Shown piece after piece: positions 1-8,064 of a DNA stretch of 64,000 bases. The translations under genes and the position numbers were made by a program. The DNA comes from Acinetobacter sp. ANC 3832. Its GTDB lineage: Bacteria; Pseudomonadota; Gammaproteobacteria; Pseudomonadales; Moraxellaceae. How positions within the stretch are numbered: the stretch's first letter is position 1; each line of letters opens with the position of its first letter. The stretch covers positions 310,001 through 374,000 of the forward strand of contig NZ_NEGJ01000003.1 of the NCBI RefSeq assembly GCF_002135415.1, given 5' to 3'. The notes under the pieces were generated by a model, which did not search any database, was not told the origin of the DNA, and saw nothing but the letters and a program-made list of their open reading frames with translations.

Positions 1-1411
1 TACCAATATCTATGTCGATATCGCACATCGCAGTCATCAGCAACTTTCTAGTCAAAAATTTTCTTTTTTTAAAATTTCTCAAACCAAAAATTTAAAAACA
101 GCGCGTACACTCGCAACATATTATGCATTAGAACAATTGGGACTTTTATTAGTCCAACAGCAAATGCTTTATAGCAGTGCTTTATCCAACCAATGGTATA
201 GAACGCATAACTTGTATGATTTGGCTGTCAGCAATCAAGATCAGCTGATCAATATCAATCAATTGCAAGGTACGCACCACACCATTCAAAATATTCAGCA
301 AGCCTATTCACAAGTTCTTTTATTGGATATTTTTAATACACACCAAATTCGCCCATCTGAAATTCAAGCCTTGTATCAATGTAGTTTTGATTGGGCAAAA
401 ATGATTCAGGTTCTTCCACGAGAAACGACGTTATCACGCTATATTGTCGATAGTAGTAAAGATCACCCTCCTGTTTATAATCGTAAACAGCATGAAAGTT
501 TTCATCCGAATCTTTATATTTCGACTCAAAGTTTATTAGAACATATCAACACAACCATTCAAAAAGATGCTGACTATCTTTCTAAAAATGAACAAGCCTA
601 TTTATCTGGCGCATTAAAATTTCATGTACAAAATGTATTGGGCACCAATAGTGAACGACAACATGAACGTTATGAATATTCTGCTCAGTTACAAATTTGC
701 TTTAGCTTATTGACCGCACATTTCTATTTATCGAAAGCAAAAAACTTTCATGAAACATTACAACTTAAGAATAATTTTGGCTTTCAATCTGAGTCCAATG
801 TACAGTCCAGTATTGCAAACAATAACGATTCCAATGCACCAAAGCATATAAAAACCCTTGATCGAGAAGCAAAGCATATTTACCAAGCCCAAGTGTTGGA
901 TATTTCCATTACAGGTTATCGCATTCGCTGGGCGAATGAAGCACCGAAGAGCTTACGTACTGGAGAGTTTATTCTCGTTAATGAGAATTTACAGAATAAA
1001 TGGAAAGGTGCAATTGTTCGTTGGATTAAACAGTCTGTAAACAAAACCTATGAGCTTGGCGTTGAAATACTGGCTCAAGATATTTATCCATGTGCAGTGA
1101 AAGTCTCTACAGATCGTTCAAATGTAAATTATCATCCATGTTTACTGGTACAAAATCAAAATTTAGACACCACCAGTACTTCATTAATTTTACCAAATTT
1201 ACCGTTCTTTAAAGAACAGCAAGCGATTTATCTTCGCTTGGCAGATCAAGAAGTAAAAATCTATTTAATTAAAACGCTTTTGATTACACAAAGTTTTGTT
1301 CAATTTGATTATGAGTTATTAAATGATGAACAACAGACCTTAATTGATCAATATATTCATCAACAAGCCACTGATTTAAATAATCAAGATGTATGGGAAG
1401 CCTTGAAGTGA
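1..1411 (+). CDS. PilZ-domain-like protein, 5' end outside window
   Basis: The frame is open from base 2 to the stop at 1411, so the true start lies left of the window. The C-terminal third, encoded near 845-1115, carries a DISITGYRIRW stretch. This fits the D-x-S-x-x-G half of a PilZ cyclic-di-GMP-binding domain. The usual upstream RxxxR arginine pair is not clear, so ligand binding is uncertain. The N-terminal two thirds are helical and glutamine-rich, with no domain I recognise. The stop overlaps the start of the next gene by 19 bases, so the two are probably translationally coupled. Together they look like a PilZ-like protein paired with a FimX-like protein acting in twitching or pilus regulation. 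That pairing is inferred from neighbourhood. Confidence 0.75.
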   Translation, partial: TNIYVDIAHRSHQQLSSQKFSFFKISQTKNLKTARTLATYYALEQLGLLLVQQQMLYSSALSNQWYRTHNLYDLAVSNQDQLININQLQGTHHTIQNIQQAYSQVLLLDIFNTHQIRPSEIQALYQCSFDWAKMIQVLPRETTLSRYIVDSSKDHPPVYNRKQHESFHPNLYISTQSLLEHINTTIQKDADYLSKNEQAYLSGALKFHVQNVLGTNSERQHERYEYSAQLQICFSLLTAHFYLSKAKNFHETLQLKNNFGFQSESNVQSSIANNNDSNAPKHIKTLDREAKHIYQAQVLDISITGYRIRWANEAPKSLRTGEFILVNENLQNKWKGAIVRWIKQSVNKTYELGVEILAQDIYPCAVKVSTDRSNVNYHPCLLVQNQNLDTTSTSLILPNLPFFKEQQAIYLRLADQEVKIYLIKTLLITQSFVQFDYELLNDEQQTLIDQYIHQQATDLNNQDVWEALK

Positions 1412-3567
1412 GAAATTTACTGTTATCTAAAAAATTGAAACTATCTGAAACCAAGTTGCTCATCATTGATGACAATCAAATTCGATATAATACAATTATA
1501 GATCTCTTTCAAAGCAAAAATCACCTTGTGCAAGCCACTTTATTGGATGATCTGAATAGCTTTGAAAAGCAACTCAATACCACTTGGGATGTAATTATCT
1601 TCGGTCAAGCTTATGATTTAAAAATTGAGCAAGCGCTTACTTTAATTCAAGCTTCTTCACAAATTAATATTCCCGTTCTATTACTAAAACCTCAAGATTA
1701 TAAAACTGAGCAATATCAAAATTATATTCATAAAGGAATCTATGATGTTGTTAATCTTGAATTTCCTGAACGTTTCTATATTGGTCTGGTTCGTGCATTG
1801 TCTTTTAGCCGAACATTACAAACACAACGCCTTTTACTCAACGAACTTGATAATGCCAAGAATCAGGCACAAGCATTGGTTCAAGAACAACATAAAGCAG
1901 TGGCTACAATTCAAGAAGGTATTCACACGCATGCCAATGAAGAGTATCTAAAACTATTTGGTTTATCGAGTGAAGATGACATTATTGGTTTACCGCTTCT
2001 TGATATTTTACAGCCTAAAAATTTAAATGATTTTAAAAATCGATTTAAAAGGATCAGCCAAGGCCAGTTTGAACTTGCACGTTTTGAAATTGACACATTA
2101 AATAAAAATGCAAAAAGTCAAAACCCACTCAAAATTGAATTTCTTCCTTCCACTGAAGATGATGCTGTTCAAATTACCATTGAAACACTAAATACAATCA
2201 CTCATTCAAACCCTGCCTTACAAAGTTCAATCACGAGCAATGTGAGTCATGATAATGAATCAGCTTTCCAAAAAATTCAGCGTACTTTAATCCATCAACC
2301 TGCTAAAGCCAATGCATTGGTGCTATTTAGCCTAGCCAATTGTCCAGATGAAATATTGCATTTAGACTGGAAAACCACCAAAGAATATTTCCAACACTTA
2401 AAAAAATTCGTTAAAGAGCAAACTAATCAGACTGTATTTAGATTAGATACCGCACTTTATGCCACACTATTACAAGCCGAATCTCAACAGATTCTTGAAT
2501 CTCGCATTTCTGGTTTAAGTGCTTTAGAAAAACCTCAATTGCTGAACATTCATAATCAAACCTTTCCACTACAATTAAAACTCGGTTTTAGCGAACTGGA
2601 TTTAAACTCATTCACTGAAGCGAATTTTGAGTCTGTTTTGGCACAAGCTTATAACCAACCATTACCTAAACGAGATACAGCTTCTGATTTACAACTTGAA
2701 GCAACGTTACAAGAAACCAAGATTGAACTGATTGCAAATGAACCGACATTGAACATTGAACCTTTACAATTTTCTTCTGAACCTATTTTGAATGTCCAGC
2801 CCATTGTTAAAGAATCACCTCTTCTTGCCCAAATTCAGGAGAAACTCGAAAAAAGTGAAATTCATCTCAAGTATCAACAGCTTTATGATAAACAAGATAG
2901 TAATCTTTATACTTATGAAGTAACCAGTGGTTTTATTTATGAAAATCAATGGAAAAAAACCAATAATTTAATCGAACTTGATGATGATATTGAACTGTCG
3001 ATTAAGCTAGATCGCTGGATTCTTGTTGAAGCCTGCAAGCAACTACATAATTTTATTACTCAATATCCTGAAGCAAAATTAATTGTTAATTTGAATCGTC
3101 ATATCTTATTTAAAGATAAACAATTCCCTGAATTAGTTTCTAAATTGATTACGATTGTTGGTAGCCGCTTATCTCACCCATTGATTCTACAATTTGATGA
3201 AGAAGATATTGCAAAAAATCTGGTCGAATCTCAAAAGCAGATTGCAGTGTTACGGGAGCATGGTGCAGACATTTCTTTACGTAATTTTGGTTCGACGATT
3301 TCAAGCGAAGCCATTCTAAAACAAAGTGATGTTGCTCATCTAACACTCGATGAAAAATACACATTGATGCTGAATAATGATGCCTCAATGCAAACCCTTC
3401 AGCAGTTGATTGAAAGCTATCATGCCATTCGCCCCGTTGAAATTTTATTAAAAAATCTGAATGATATGAACTCTTTCGCGAATGCTTGGAATGTGGATGT
3501 ACGATATCTACAAGGTGAATATTTCCAAAAGAAACTTGATCATCTAACAGATGTACAAGACCAATAA
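1393..3567 (+). CDS. FimX-like REC-PAS-GGDEF-EAL protein with degenerate catalytic motifs
   Basis: This 724-residue protein has four regions: receiver-like (about 15-135), PAS (about 165-260), degenerate GGDEF (about 290-430) and EAL-like (about 480-715). The receiver keeps the acidic pair in LLIIDDNQ, but the phosphoacceptor position is Gly71 (DVIIFGQ). The GGDEF signature is replaced by a sequence around FRLDTALYATLL. The EAL motif region reads YEVTSGF. It is therefore probably neither a cyclase nor a phosphodiesterase but a cyclic-di-GMP effector like Pseudomonas FimX, which controls type IV pili. The ATG at 1393 overlaps the upstream gene, and a strong hairpin follows the stop. The fold assignment is firm; the pilus role is inferred. 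Confidence 0.8.
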   Translation: MGSLEVRNLLLSKKLKLSETKLLIIDDNQIRYNTIIDLFQSKNHLVQATLLDDLNSFEKQLNTTWDVIIFGQAYDLKIEQALTLIQASSQINIPVLLLKPQDYKTEQYQNYIHKGIYDVVNLEFPERFYIGLVRALSFSRTLQTQRLLLNELDNAKNQAQALVQEQHKAVATIQEGIHTHANEEYLKLFGLSSEDDIIGLPLLDILQPKNLNDFKNRFKRISQGQFELARFEIDTLNKNAKSQNPLKIEFLPSTEDDAVQITIETLNTITHSNPALQSSITSNVSHDNESAFQKIQRTLIHQPAKANALVLFSLANCPDEILHLDWKTTKEYFQHLKKFVKEQTNQTVFRLDTALYATLLQAESQQILESRISGLSALEKPQLLNIHNQTFPLQLKLGFSELDLNSFTEANFESVLAQAYNQPLPKRDTASDLQLEATLQETKIELIANEPTLNIEPLQFSSEPILNVQPIVKESPLLAQIQEKLEKSEIHLKYQQLYDKQDSNLYTYEVTSGFIYENQWKKTNNLIELDDDIELSIKLDRWILVEACKQLHNFITQYPEAKLIVNLNRHILFKDKQFPELVSKLITIVGSRLSHPLILQFDEEDIAKNLVESQKQIAVLREHGADISLRNFGSTISSEAILKQSDVAHLTLDEKYTLMLNNDASMQTLQQLIESYHAIRPVEILLKNLNDMNSFANAWNVDVRYLQGEYFQKKLDHLTDVQDQ

Positions 3568-3604
3568 GGTCTTGTACTTTTCCATACCACAAAACAATAG
3601 ATGT

Positions 3605-3631
3605 AAAAAAACGGGCAATTGCCCGTTTTTT
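3605..3631. terminator. Bidirectional rho-independent terminator
   Basis: A CGGGC-AATT-GCCCG hairpin is flanked by an A-run on the left and a T-run on the right. It lies between the convergent FimX-like gene and rpmE and can serve both strands. Confidence 0.85.
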
Positions 3632-3644
3632 ATCTTTTGCAAGA

Positions 3645-3872
3645 TTAGTCGCGTTTGATTGTACGTGACATACCAGAAAAGCGTTGTTTGAACTTGTCGA
3701 TACGACCGCCAGTGTCCACATTCTTTTGTTTACCAGTATAGAATGGATGGCAAGCTGAACATACGTCTAGGTAAATAGTTTCTTTACCAATTGCAGAACG
3801 AGTTTCAATAACGTTACCACATGAACAAGTAGCAACTAATTTTTCATATTTTGGGTGAATATCGGCGCGCAT
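3645..3872 (-). CDS. rpmE: 50S ribosomal protein L31 (zinc-binding type)
   Basis: This 75-residue large-subunit protein begins [12 protein letters not shown]. Four cysteines at 16, 18, 38 and 41 (CSC and CSAC) form the zinc site of the C+ type of L31. It also carries the conserved HPFYTGKQK stretch. The ATG at 3872 is preceded by AGGAG at good spacing. The frame remains open further upstream, but that extension is not L31-like and is ignored. A good sigma-70 promoter about 195 bases upstream implies a long 5' leader. C+ L31 is typically the zinc-replete form, displaced by a zinc-free paralogue under starvation; no such paralogue is in this window. Confidence 0.97.
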   Translation of the reverse strand: MRADIHPKYEKLVATCSCGNVIETRSAIGKETIYLDVCSACHPFYTGKQKNVDTGGRIDKFKQRFSGMSRTIKRD

Positions 3873-4066
3873 GGTCGATTCTCCTAAGTAAAGAAAGGTT
3901 TTGCTGTCATCGCAATTGATCACTCTCAAAAGATTGAGGAAAAAGCTAAACTTTATGAAATTTATAAAAAAATCATAAAAATAAAGCAGATCAACACCAC
4001 AACAGACCATTTCTCTTGGCCCACCGAGACGGATTCCGCCAGAGCTAAGCACAACAAGTGGACCTA

Positions 4067-4095
4067 ATTATACATGAAAAATTGGATAATGTGAA
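4067..4095 (-). promoter_or_regulatory. Sigma-70-like promoter for rpmE
   Basis: On the minus strand, TTCACA (4090-4095) is followed after 17 bases by a perfect TATAAT (4067-4072). Transcription would start near 4060 and give a 5' untranslated leader of about 190 bases before rpmE. Confidence 0.6.
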
Positions 4096-5097
4096 TTAAT
4101 CTAAGACCGCATCTTTATCTAATTCAACATCATTTTGTTTCGACCAATAATTCGCAATAATTCCGCAGACCATGAGCTGAATTTGATGAAAAATCATAAT
4201 CGGTAAAACAATCATGCCAATCGGTTGCCCGATAAATAAAATTTGTGCCATCGGTACACCACTGGCTAAGGTTTTTTTCGAACCACAGAAAAATACGGCA
4301 ATCTGATCTGCACGATTAAAACCAAGCCATTTAGGAATATAGTAAGCAAGTAACATAATAATGGTTAAAAATACTGAACAAACCACAGTCAAAATAAACA
4401 AAGTTGTCCAACTGACTTGCTGCCATAAACCTGTTGTCACTGCGCCACTAAATGCACCATAGACCACCAATAAAATCGTACCTTGGTCAAATTCTTTCAC
4501 AATCCCTGGAATCTTTTGCATCAAAGGAAAAACATAGGGACGAAGTAATTGCCCAGATACAAACGGAACCAACAAAAGTAACGTAATTTCTATAATGGAT
4601 GATGTCGCATCATATTCATGTTTGCTTTGACCAAAAATAAATACACTGACCAAAATAGGTGTGATAAACATACCAATCAAATTGGAGAATGAAGCACTAC
4701 ATACTGCTGCTGCAACATTTCCTTTTGCCACAGAAGTAAATGCAATGGAAGACTGCACTGTTGATGGCAAAAAGCACATAAACAGGAAGCCCCAATACAA
4801 CTGCTGTCCAAGCAAAGGCTCTAAAATAGGTTTTGCTAAAAGCCCGAGAATCGGAAAAACAGTAAAGGTAAAGGCAAAAACAACCCCATGTAATCGCCAA
4901 TGTAGAATCCCCTGCACAATCGCTTCACGTGATAATTTAGCACCATGTAAAAAAAACAAGATTGCAATCGCAATATTCGTGATGACCCCAAAAATACTGG
5001 CGGCTTGTCCATGTACAGGAAGGAAAGTCGCTAATATCACCATCACAATTAAAAGTATTGTAAATCGATCAAGTGCTAATAGTTTCAACATATTCAT
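4096..5097 (-). CDS. BASS-family (SLC10A7/YfeH-like) anion:sodium symporter
   Basis: This polytopic inner-membrane protein of 333 residues has about 9-10 hydrophobic segments. It includes the FLPSTVQSSIAFTSVAKGN and CGSKKTLASGVPMA stretches typical of the SLC10A7-like branch of bile-acid:sodium symporters. The substrate cannot be read from sequence. The start is set at ATG 5097 because AGGA sits 8 bases upstream; the ATG at 5106 overlaps that Shine-Dalgarno. The leader contains a strong imperfect hairpin (5153-5184). The rpmE promoter overlaps the 3' end of this gene by only a few bases. Confidence is high for the family and low for any substrate. Confidence 0.9.
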   Translation of the reverse strand: MNMLKLLALDRFTILLIVMVILATFLPVHGQAASIFGVITNIAIAILFFLHGAKLSREAIVQGILHWRLHGVVFAFTFTVFPILGLLAKPILEPLLGQQLYWGFLFMCFLPSTVQSSIAFTSVAKGNVAAAVCSASFSNLIGMFITPILVSVFIFGQSKHEYDATSSIIEITLLLLVPFVSGQLLRPYVFPLMQKIPGIVKEFDQGTILLVVYGAFSGAVTTGLWQQVSWTTLFILTVVCSVFLTIIMLLAYYIPKWLGFNRADQIAVFFCGSKKTLASGVPMAQILFIGQPIGMIVLPIMIFHQIQLMVCGIIANYWSKQNDVELDKDAVLD

Positions 5098-5152
5098 AAT
5101 TAACATCCTATCTGTCTTTTTATTTATGTAGAGCCCATAAAAAAGCTCAGCG

Positions 5153-5184
5153 AGATGAATTTACCGTCGGGTAAATATTCATCT
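5153..5184 (-). promoter_or_regulatory. Stem-loop in the leader of the BASS transporter gene
   Basis: AGATGAAT-TTACC pairs with GGTAA-(AT bulge)-ATTCATCT around a four-base loop, giving 13 base pairs. No T-run follows on either strand, so a terminator is unlikely. It lies 56 bases upstream of the start codon on the transcribed side. The role is unknown. Confidence 0.4.
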
Positions 5185-5238
5185 TACTAAGCCTGATTAA
5201 TTAAGCTAGTTTTTGAACAAAATATTCACTATTTATTT

Positions 5239-5268
5239 AAAACACTTAAACTTTTGTTTAAGTGTTTT
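5239..5268. terminator. Stem-loop terminator downstream of gloA
   Basis: A perfect 12-bp stem (AAAACACTTAAA / TTTAAGTGTTTT) with a six-base loop lies 32 bases beyond the gloA stop. The U-tract is short, so termination strength is uncertain. Confidence 0.55.
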
Positions 5269-5300
5269 ATTTTTAAAATATTTATTCAAACACTATGTAC

Positions 5301-5702
5301 TTAATTGTTACGTGCATCATGATCCTGCTGAATCAACTCAATCTTATAACCATCTGGGTCTTCAACAAATGCAATGACAGTGACCCCACCCTTCATTGGA
5401 CCTGCTTCACGAACAACATTGCCACCGCGTGCTTTAATCTCTTCACACGCTTGATACGCATCAGCTACACCAATCGCAATATGACCATAAGCATTGCCTA
5501 ATTCATAACTTGAAGTATCCCAATTATGCGTTAGTTCTAAAACTGTATTGTTTTCTTCATCACCATAACCAACAAAAGCTAAGGTAAAGCGACCTTCTTC
5601 ATAATCACGTTTGCGAAGTAAAGTCATACCAAGTACTTCAGTATAGAACGCTAAAGATTGTTCTAAATTGCCTACTCGTAGCATAGTATGTAGCATGCGC
5701 AT
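5301..5702 (-). CDS. gloA: Lactoylglutathione lyase (glyoxalase I)
   Basis: The enzyme isomerises the methylglyoxal-glutathione hemithioacetal to S-lactoylglutathione in the cytoplasm. Counting from the chosen ATG at 5702, metal ligands fall at His5, Glu56, His74 and Glu122, exactly as in E. coli GloA. This, and an AAGGTG motif just upstream, supports this start over the in-frame ATG 18 bases earlier. The length of 133 residues is normal. It starts immediately after the end of the AmpG-like gene and is probably co-transcribed with it. Confidence 0.95.
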   Translation of the reverse strand: MRMLHTMLRVGNLEQSLAFYTEVLGMTLLRKRDYEEGRFTLAFVGYGDEENNTVLELTHNWDTSSYELGNAYGHIAIGVADAYQACEEIKARGGNVVREAGPMKGGVTVIAFVEDPDGYKIELIQQDHDARNN

Positions 5703-5703
5703 A

Positions 5704-7881
5704 TTATTCACCTTTCTCAACTTGAATCGAATTTTGATGTTCTTTGAGCAGCTTTGCCACCCAAACTACTAAGATTAGAATTGGAATTCCAATAAAAGTT
5801 GTCATCAAAAAGAATTTTGGATAACCAATATTAGTGACAATTGTACCCGAATAACCCCCCAAAATTTTAGGGGTTAAAGTCATTAAAGAGCTAAAAATTG
5901 CATATTGTACTGCTGTAAATGAAACACTGGTTAAGCTCGATAAAAATGCAATAAAGGCAGCACCTGCAAGACCAGAAGCCAAATTATCCACAATAATCGC
6001 AAAATATAACCACGTTGAGCTATATTCCTTAATCACCTTGCCTTTCACTTCAACCATTTCATTTGAATGCGGATTGATCACGGCAATTGGCTCTATATCA
6101 ATTGATAATTTTTCAGCCTGATTAGCGTTTGTATTTCCAAGTTGATAATTCAAATGTGTTTTAGATGCAATCGAACTAAGCGTTGGATCAATTGATTGCA
6201 TTACAATTGATTTTACTTTTGCAGCAGCAAGCGCCTTACCATCAATTACACCACTAAAAGAACCATGCTCATCAATTTTGATCGGATAAGCTTTTCCATC
6301 AAGCACATAATTCAAAGATTTTTCTTTATCTAGTTTTTGAATATCCACACCACTCAACTGACCTTTCAATACAACACTTTGCTTTAATTCGGCGGTGAAT
6401 AATTGATTATCTTGAGAAATTGGCAAAAGTAACAATTGCGGATAATTTTGTTGTACTAAAAACGGCTGTTGCTCAACTAACTTAGTTGAAGACTGAGTCG
6501 ATACAACAATTTCATGCGATTTTTCAAAATCTGCACTGGGTATTTGTACCTTCCAATAACCCACTTCATCTGTTTTAGACTGATAAGTATGTTCACCCAC
6601 TTTCACTTCAACTGAGCTTAAAGGTATACCTGATTTCACCAGACCAATGAAAATCAAATTGGTAGAGCTTGCTAATACAGCACCGACGAACATGAGTTTC
6701 ATAATATTCATGCGTTGTGCAAGTAAACCACCTAAAAAGCCACCAACCAAACTAAAAATTACACCATAAATTTTCACGGCTTCAGCAATTTGTTCTTTGG
6801 TAAAGTTTAAATCTTGGTAGAAAACATTTGAAATCACGCCTGCAATGATGTCTGAAATTCGATAAAAACCGATTAATAACAACAGAACCAAAGCAAGTTT
6901 GACCCCATATCTCCTGAAAAAATCCGCAATCGGATTCACCCAAGTTTCATAGGCCATTTGCTTATTGACTACGCCTATTTTAATCAGCAAGGTCGCAATG
7001 GCAATCGCGCCAGCACCTGATCCTAAAAATCGTGTAGCCTCAGTTAAAAACTTCAGAAAACCATCTTCAATATGCCATGCTTTTTGAATGTACTGAATAA
7101 GCCCATCTGAATAAATATAGAAAACAACAAAACTTGCAACAGCGATCAGGAATACAAAAACTAAGCGGTAGTAATCTGTATTTTTATAATTTTTATTGAC
7201 TCGATTAACCTGTGGCTCACGGATACATAGTGTTGTGATAATACCCACTAGCATTACAGCAGCCATCGTTAAATACGTATATTTCCAAGCGTCATAAATA
7301 TAGTTTCCTTTTGCCGTTCCAAAAGATGCAGCGAGGAATAAAGCCCCTGCACCTGCAACAATCATCCCTATACGGTAACCCGCATTATAGGTAGATGCTA
7401 AAACTGTTTGCATTTCTGTTTCAGCAAGCTCAATACGATAGGCATCAATCACAATATCCTGAGTGGCTGCCGAAAAACCTAGCAACACTGCGCCCACAGC
7501 CATTTGATACAGATAAGCTTGGCCTAATGCAGGATCTGAAAATGCCATGATACAAATTGCACAGACAATCAAACATTGTGCAATCAACAGCCAAGCACGG
7601 CGTCGCCCTAAAATTTTAGTTAAAATTGGAACAGGCAATTCATCGATAAGGGGCGCCCAAACAAATTTAAAGGAATAACCTAAAGCTGCCCAACTAAAAA
7701 AAGTGACAGCACTTTTATCAATTCCCGCTTCGCCCAACCATAAAGATAGACTTGAGAAGATAAGAAGAATGGGAATCCCTGCGGAAAAACCCAGAAATAA
7801 CATAATCAATGCACGACGATCGAGAAATGCTTGAAAAGCAGATTTCCATCCTGATGATTGTCCAGAAGTTTGCGTTGTCAT
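5704..7881 (-). CDS. ampG: AmpG-like muropeptide permease (MFS) with Ig-like insert
   Basis: AmpG imports anhydro-muropeptides into the cytoplasm for cell-wall recycling. The first ~410 residues contain the family's typical features: [26 protein letters not shown] and [13 protein letters not shown]. The protein is long (725 residues against roughly 490-600 usual). A soluble insert of about 205 residues (about 415-620) precedes the final transmembrane segments. It includes [16 protein letters not shown] and [12 protein letters not shown], which resemble bacterial Ig-like repeats with their G-x-W and P-x-A-D pattern. After the insert come membrane segments around [19 protein letters not shown]. 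The permease family is clear; the insert's function is unknown. Confidence 0.85.
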   Translation of the reverse strand: MTTQTSGQSSGWKSAFQAFLDRRALIMLFLGFSAGIPILLIFSSLSLWLGEAGIDKSAVTFFSWAALGYSFKFVWAPLIDELPVPILTKILGRRRAWLLIAQCLIVCAICIMAFSDPALGQAYLYQMAVGAVLLGFSAATQDIVIDAYRIELAETEMQTVLASTYNAGYRIGMIVAGAGALFLAASFGTAKGNYIYDAWKYTYLTMAAVMLVGIITTLCIREPQVNRVNKNYKNTDYYRLVFVFLIAVASFVVFYIYSDGLIQYIQKAWHIEDGFLKFLTEATRFLGSGAGAIAIATLLIKIGVVNKQMAYETWVNPIADFFRRYGVKLALVLLLLIGFYRISDIIAGVISNVFYQDLNFTKEQIAEAVKIYGVIFSLVGGFLGGLLAQRMNIMKLMFVGAVLASSTNLIFIGLVKSGIPLSSVEVKVGEHTYQSKTDEVGYWKVQIPSADFEKSHEIVVSTQSSTKLVEQQPFLVQQNYPQLLLLPISQDNQLFTAELKQSVVLKGQLSGVDIQKLDKEKSLNYVLDGKAYPIKIDEHGSFSGVIDGKALAAAKVKSIVMQSIDPTLSSIASKTHLNYQLGNTNANQAEKLSIDIEPIAVINPHSNEMVEVKGKVIKEYSSTWLYFAIIVDNLASGLAGAAFIAFLSSLTSVSFTAVQYAIFSSLMTLTPKILGGYSGTIVTNIGYPKFFLMTTFIGIPILILVVWVAKLLKEHQNSIQVEKGE

Positions 7882-8064
7882 TGCTTTATTATTTTCAACA
7901 AAATTAAATAGTGCTATTCAACCGCTTAATGCAAGCAGTTTCAATGTTTATTATGAAACTAGTTTATAGTTTTGCAGATATTTCCTACAACTGAACTTGA
8001 TATTTTCACGTAAACCTGTATACCTTTAACTTTTCAACTGCACTTTTAGTTTTGGATTTCACCT

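Noticed and set aside
3149..3721. 190-residue minus-strand frame opposite the FimX-like gene and rpmE
   Set aside because: It lies antisense to well-supported coding sequence and covers a terminator; no domain or ribosome-binding site.
3645..4052. Upstream extension of the rpmE frame giving a 135-residue protein
   Set aside because: The added 60 residues match nothing in L31, while ATG 3872 has AGGAG and gives the exact L31 length.
4661..5131. 156-residue plus-strand frame
   Set aside because: Shadow of the BASS transporter on the other strand.
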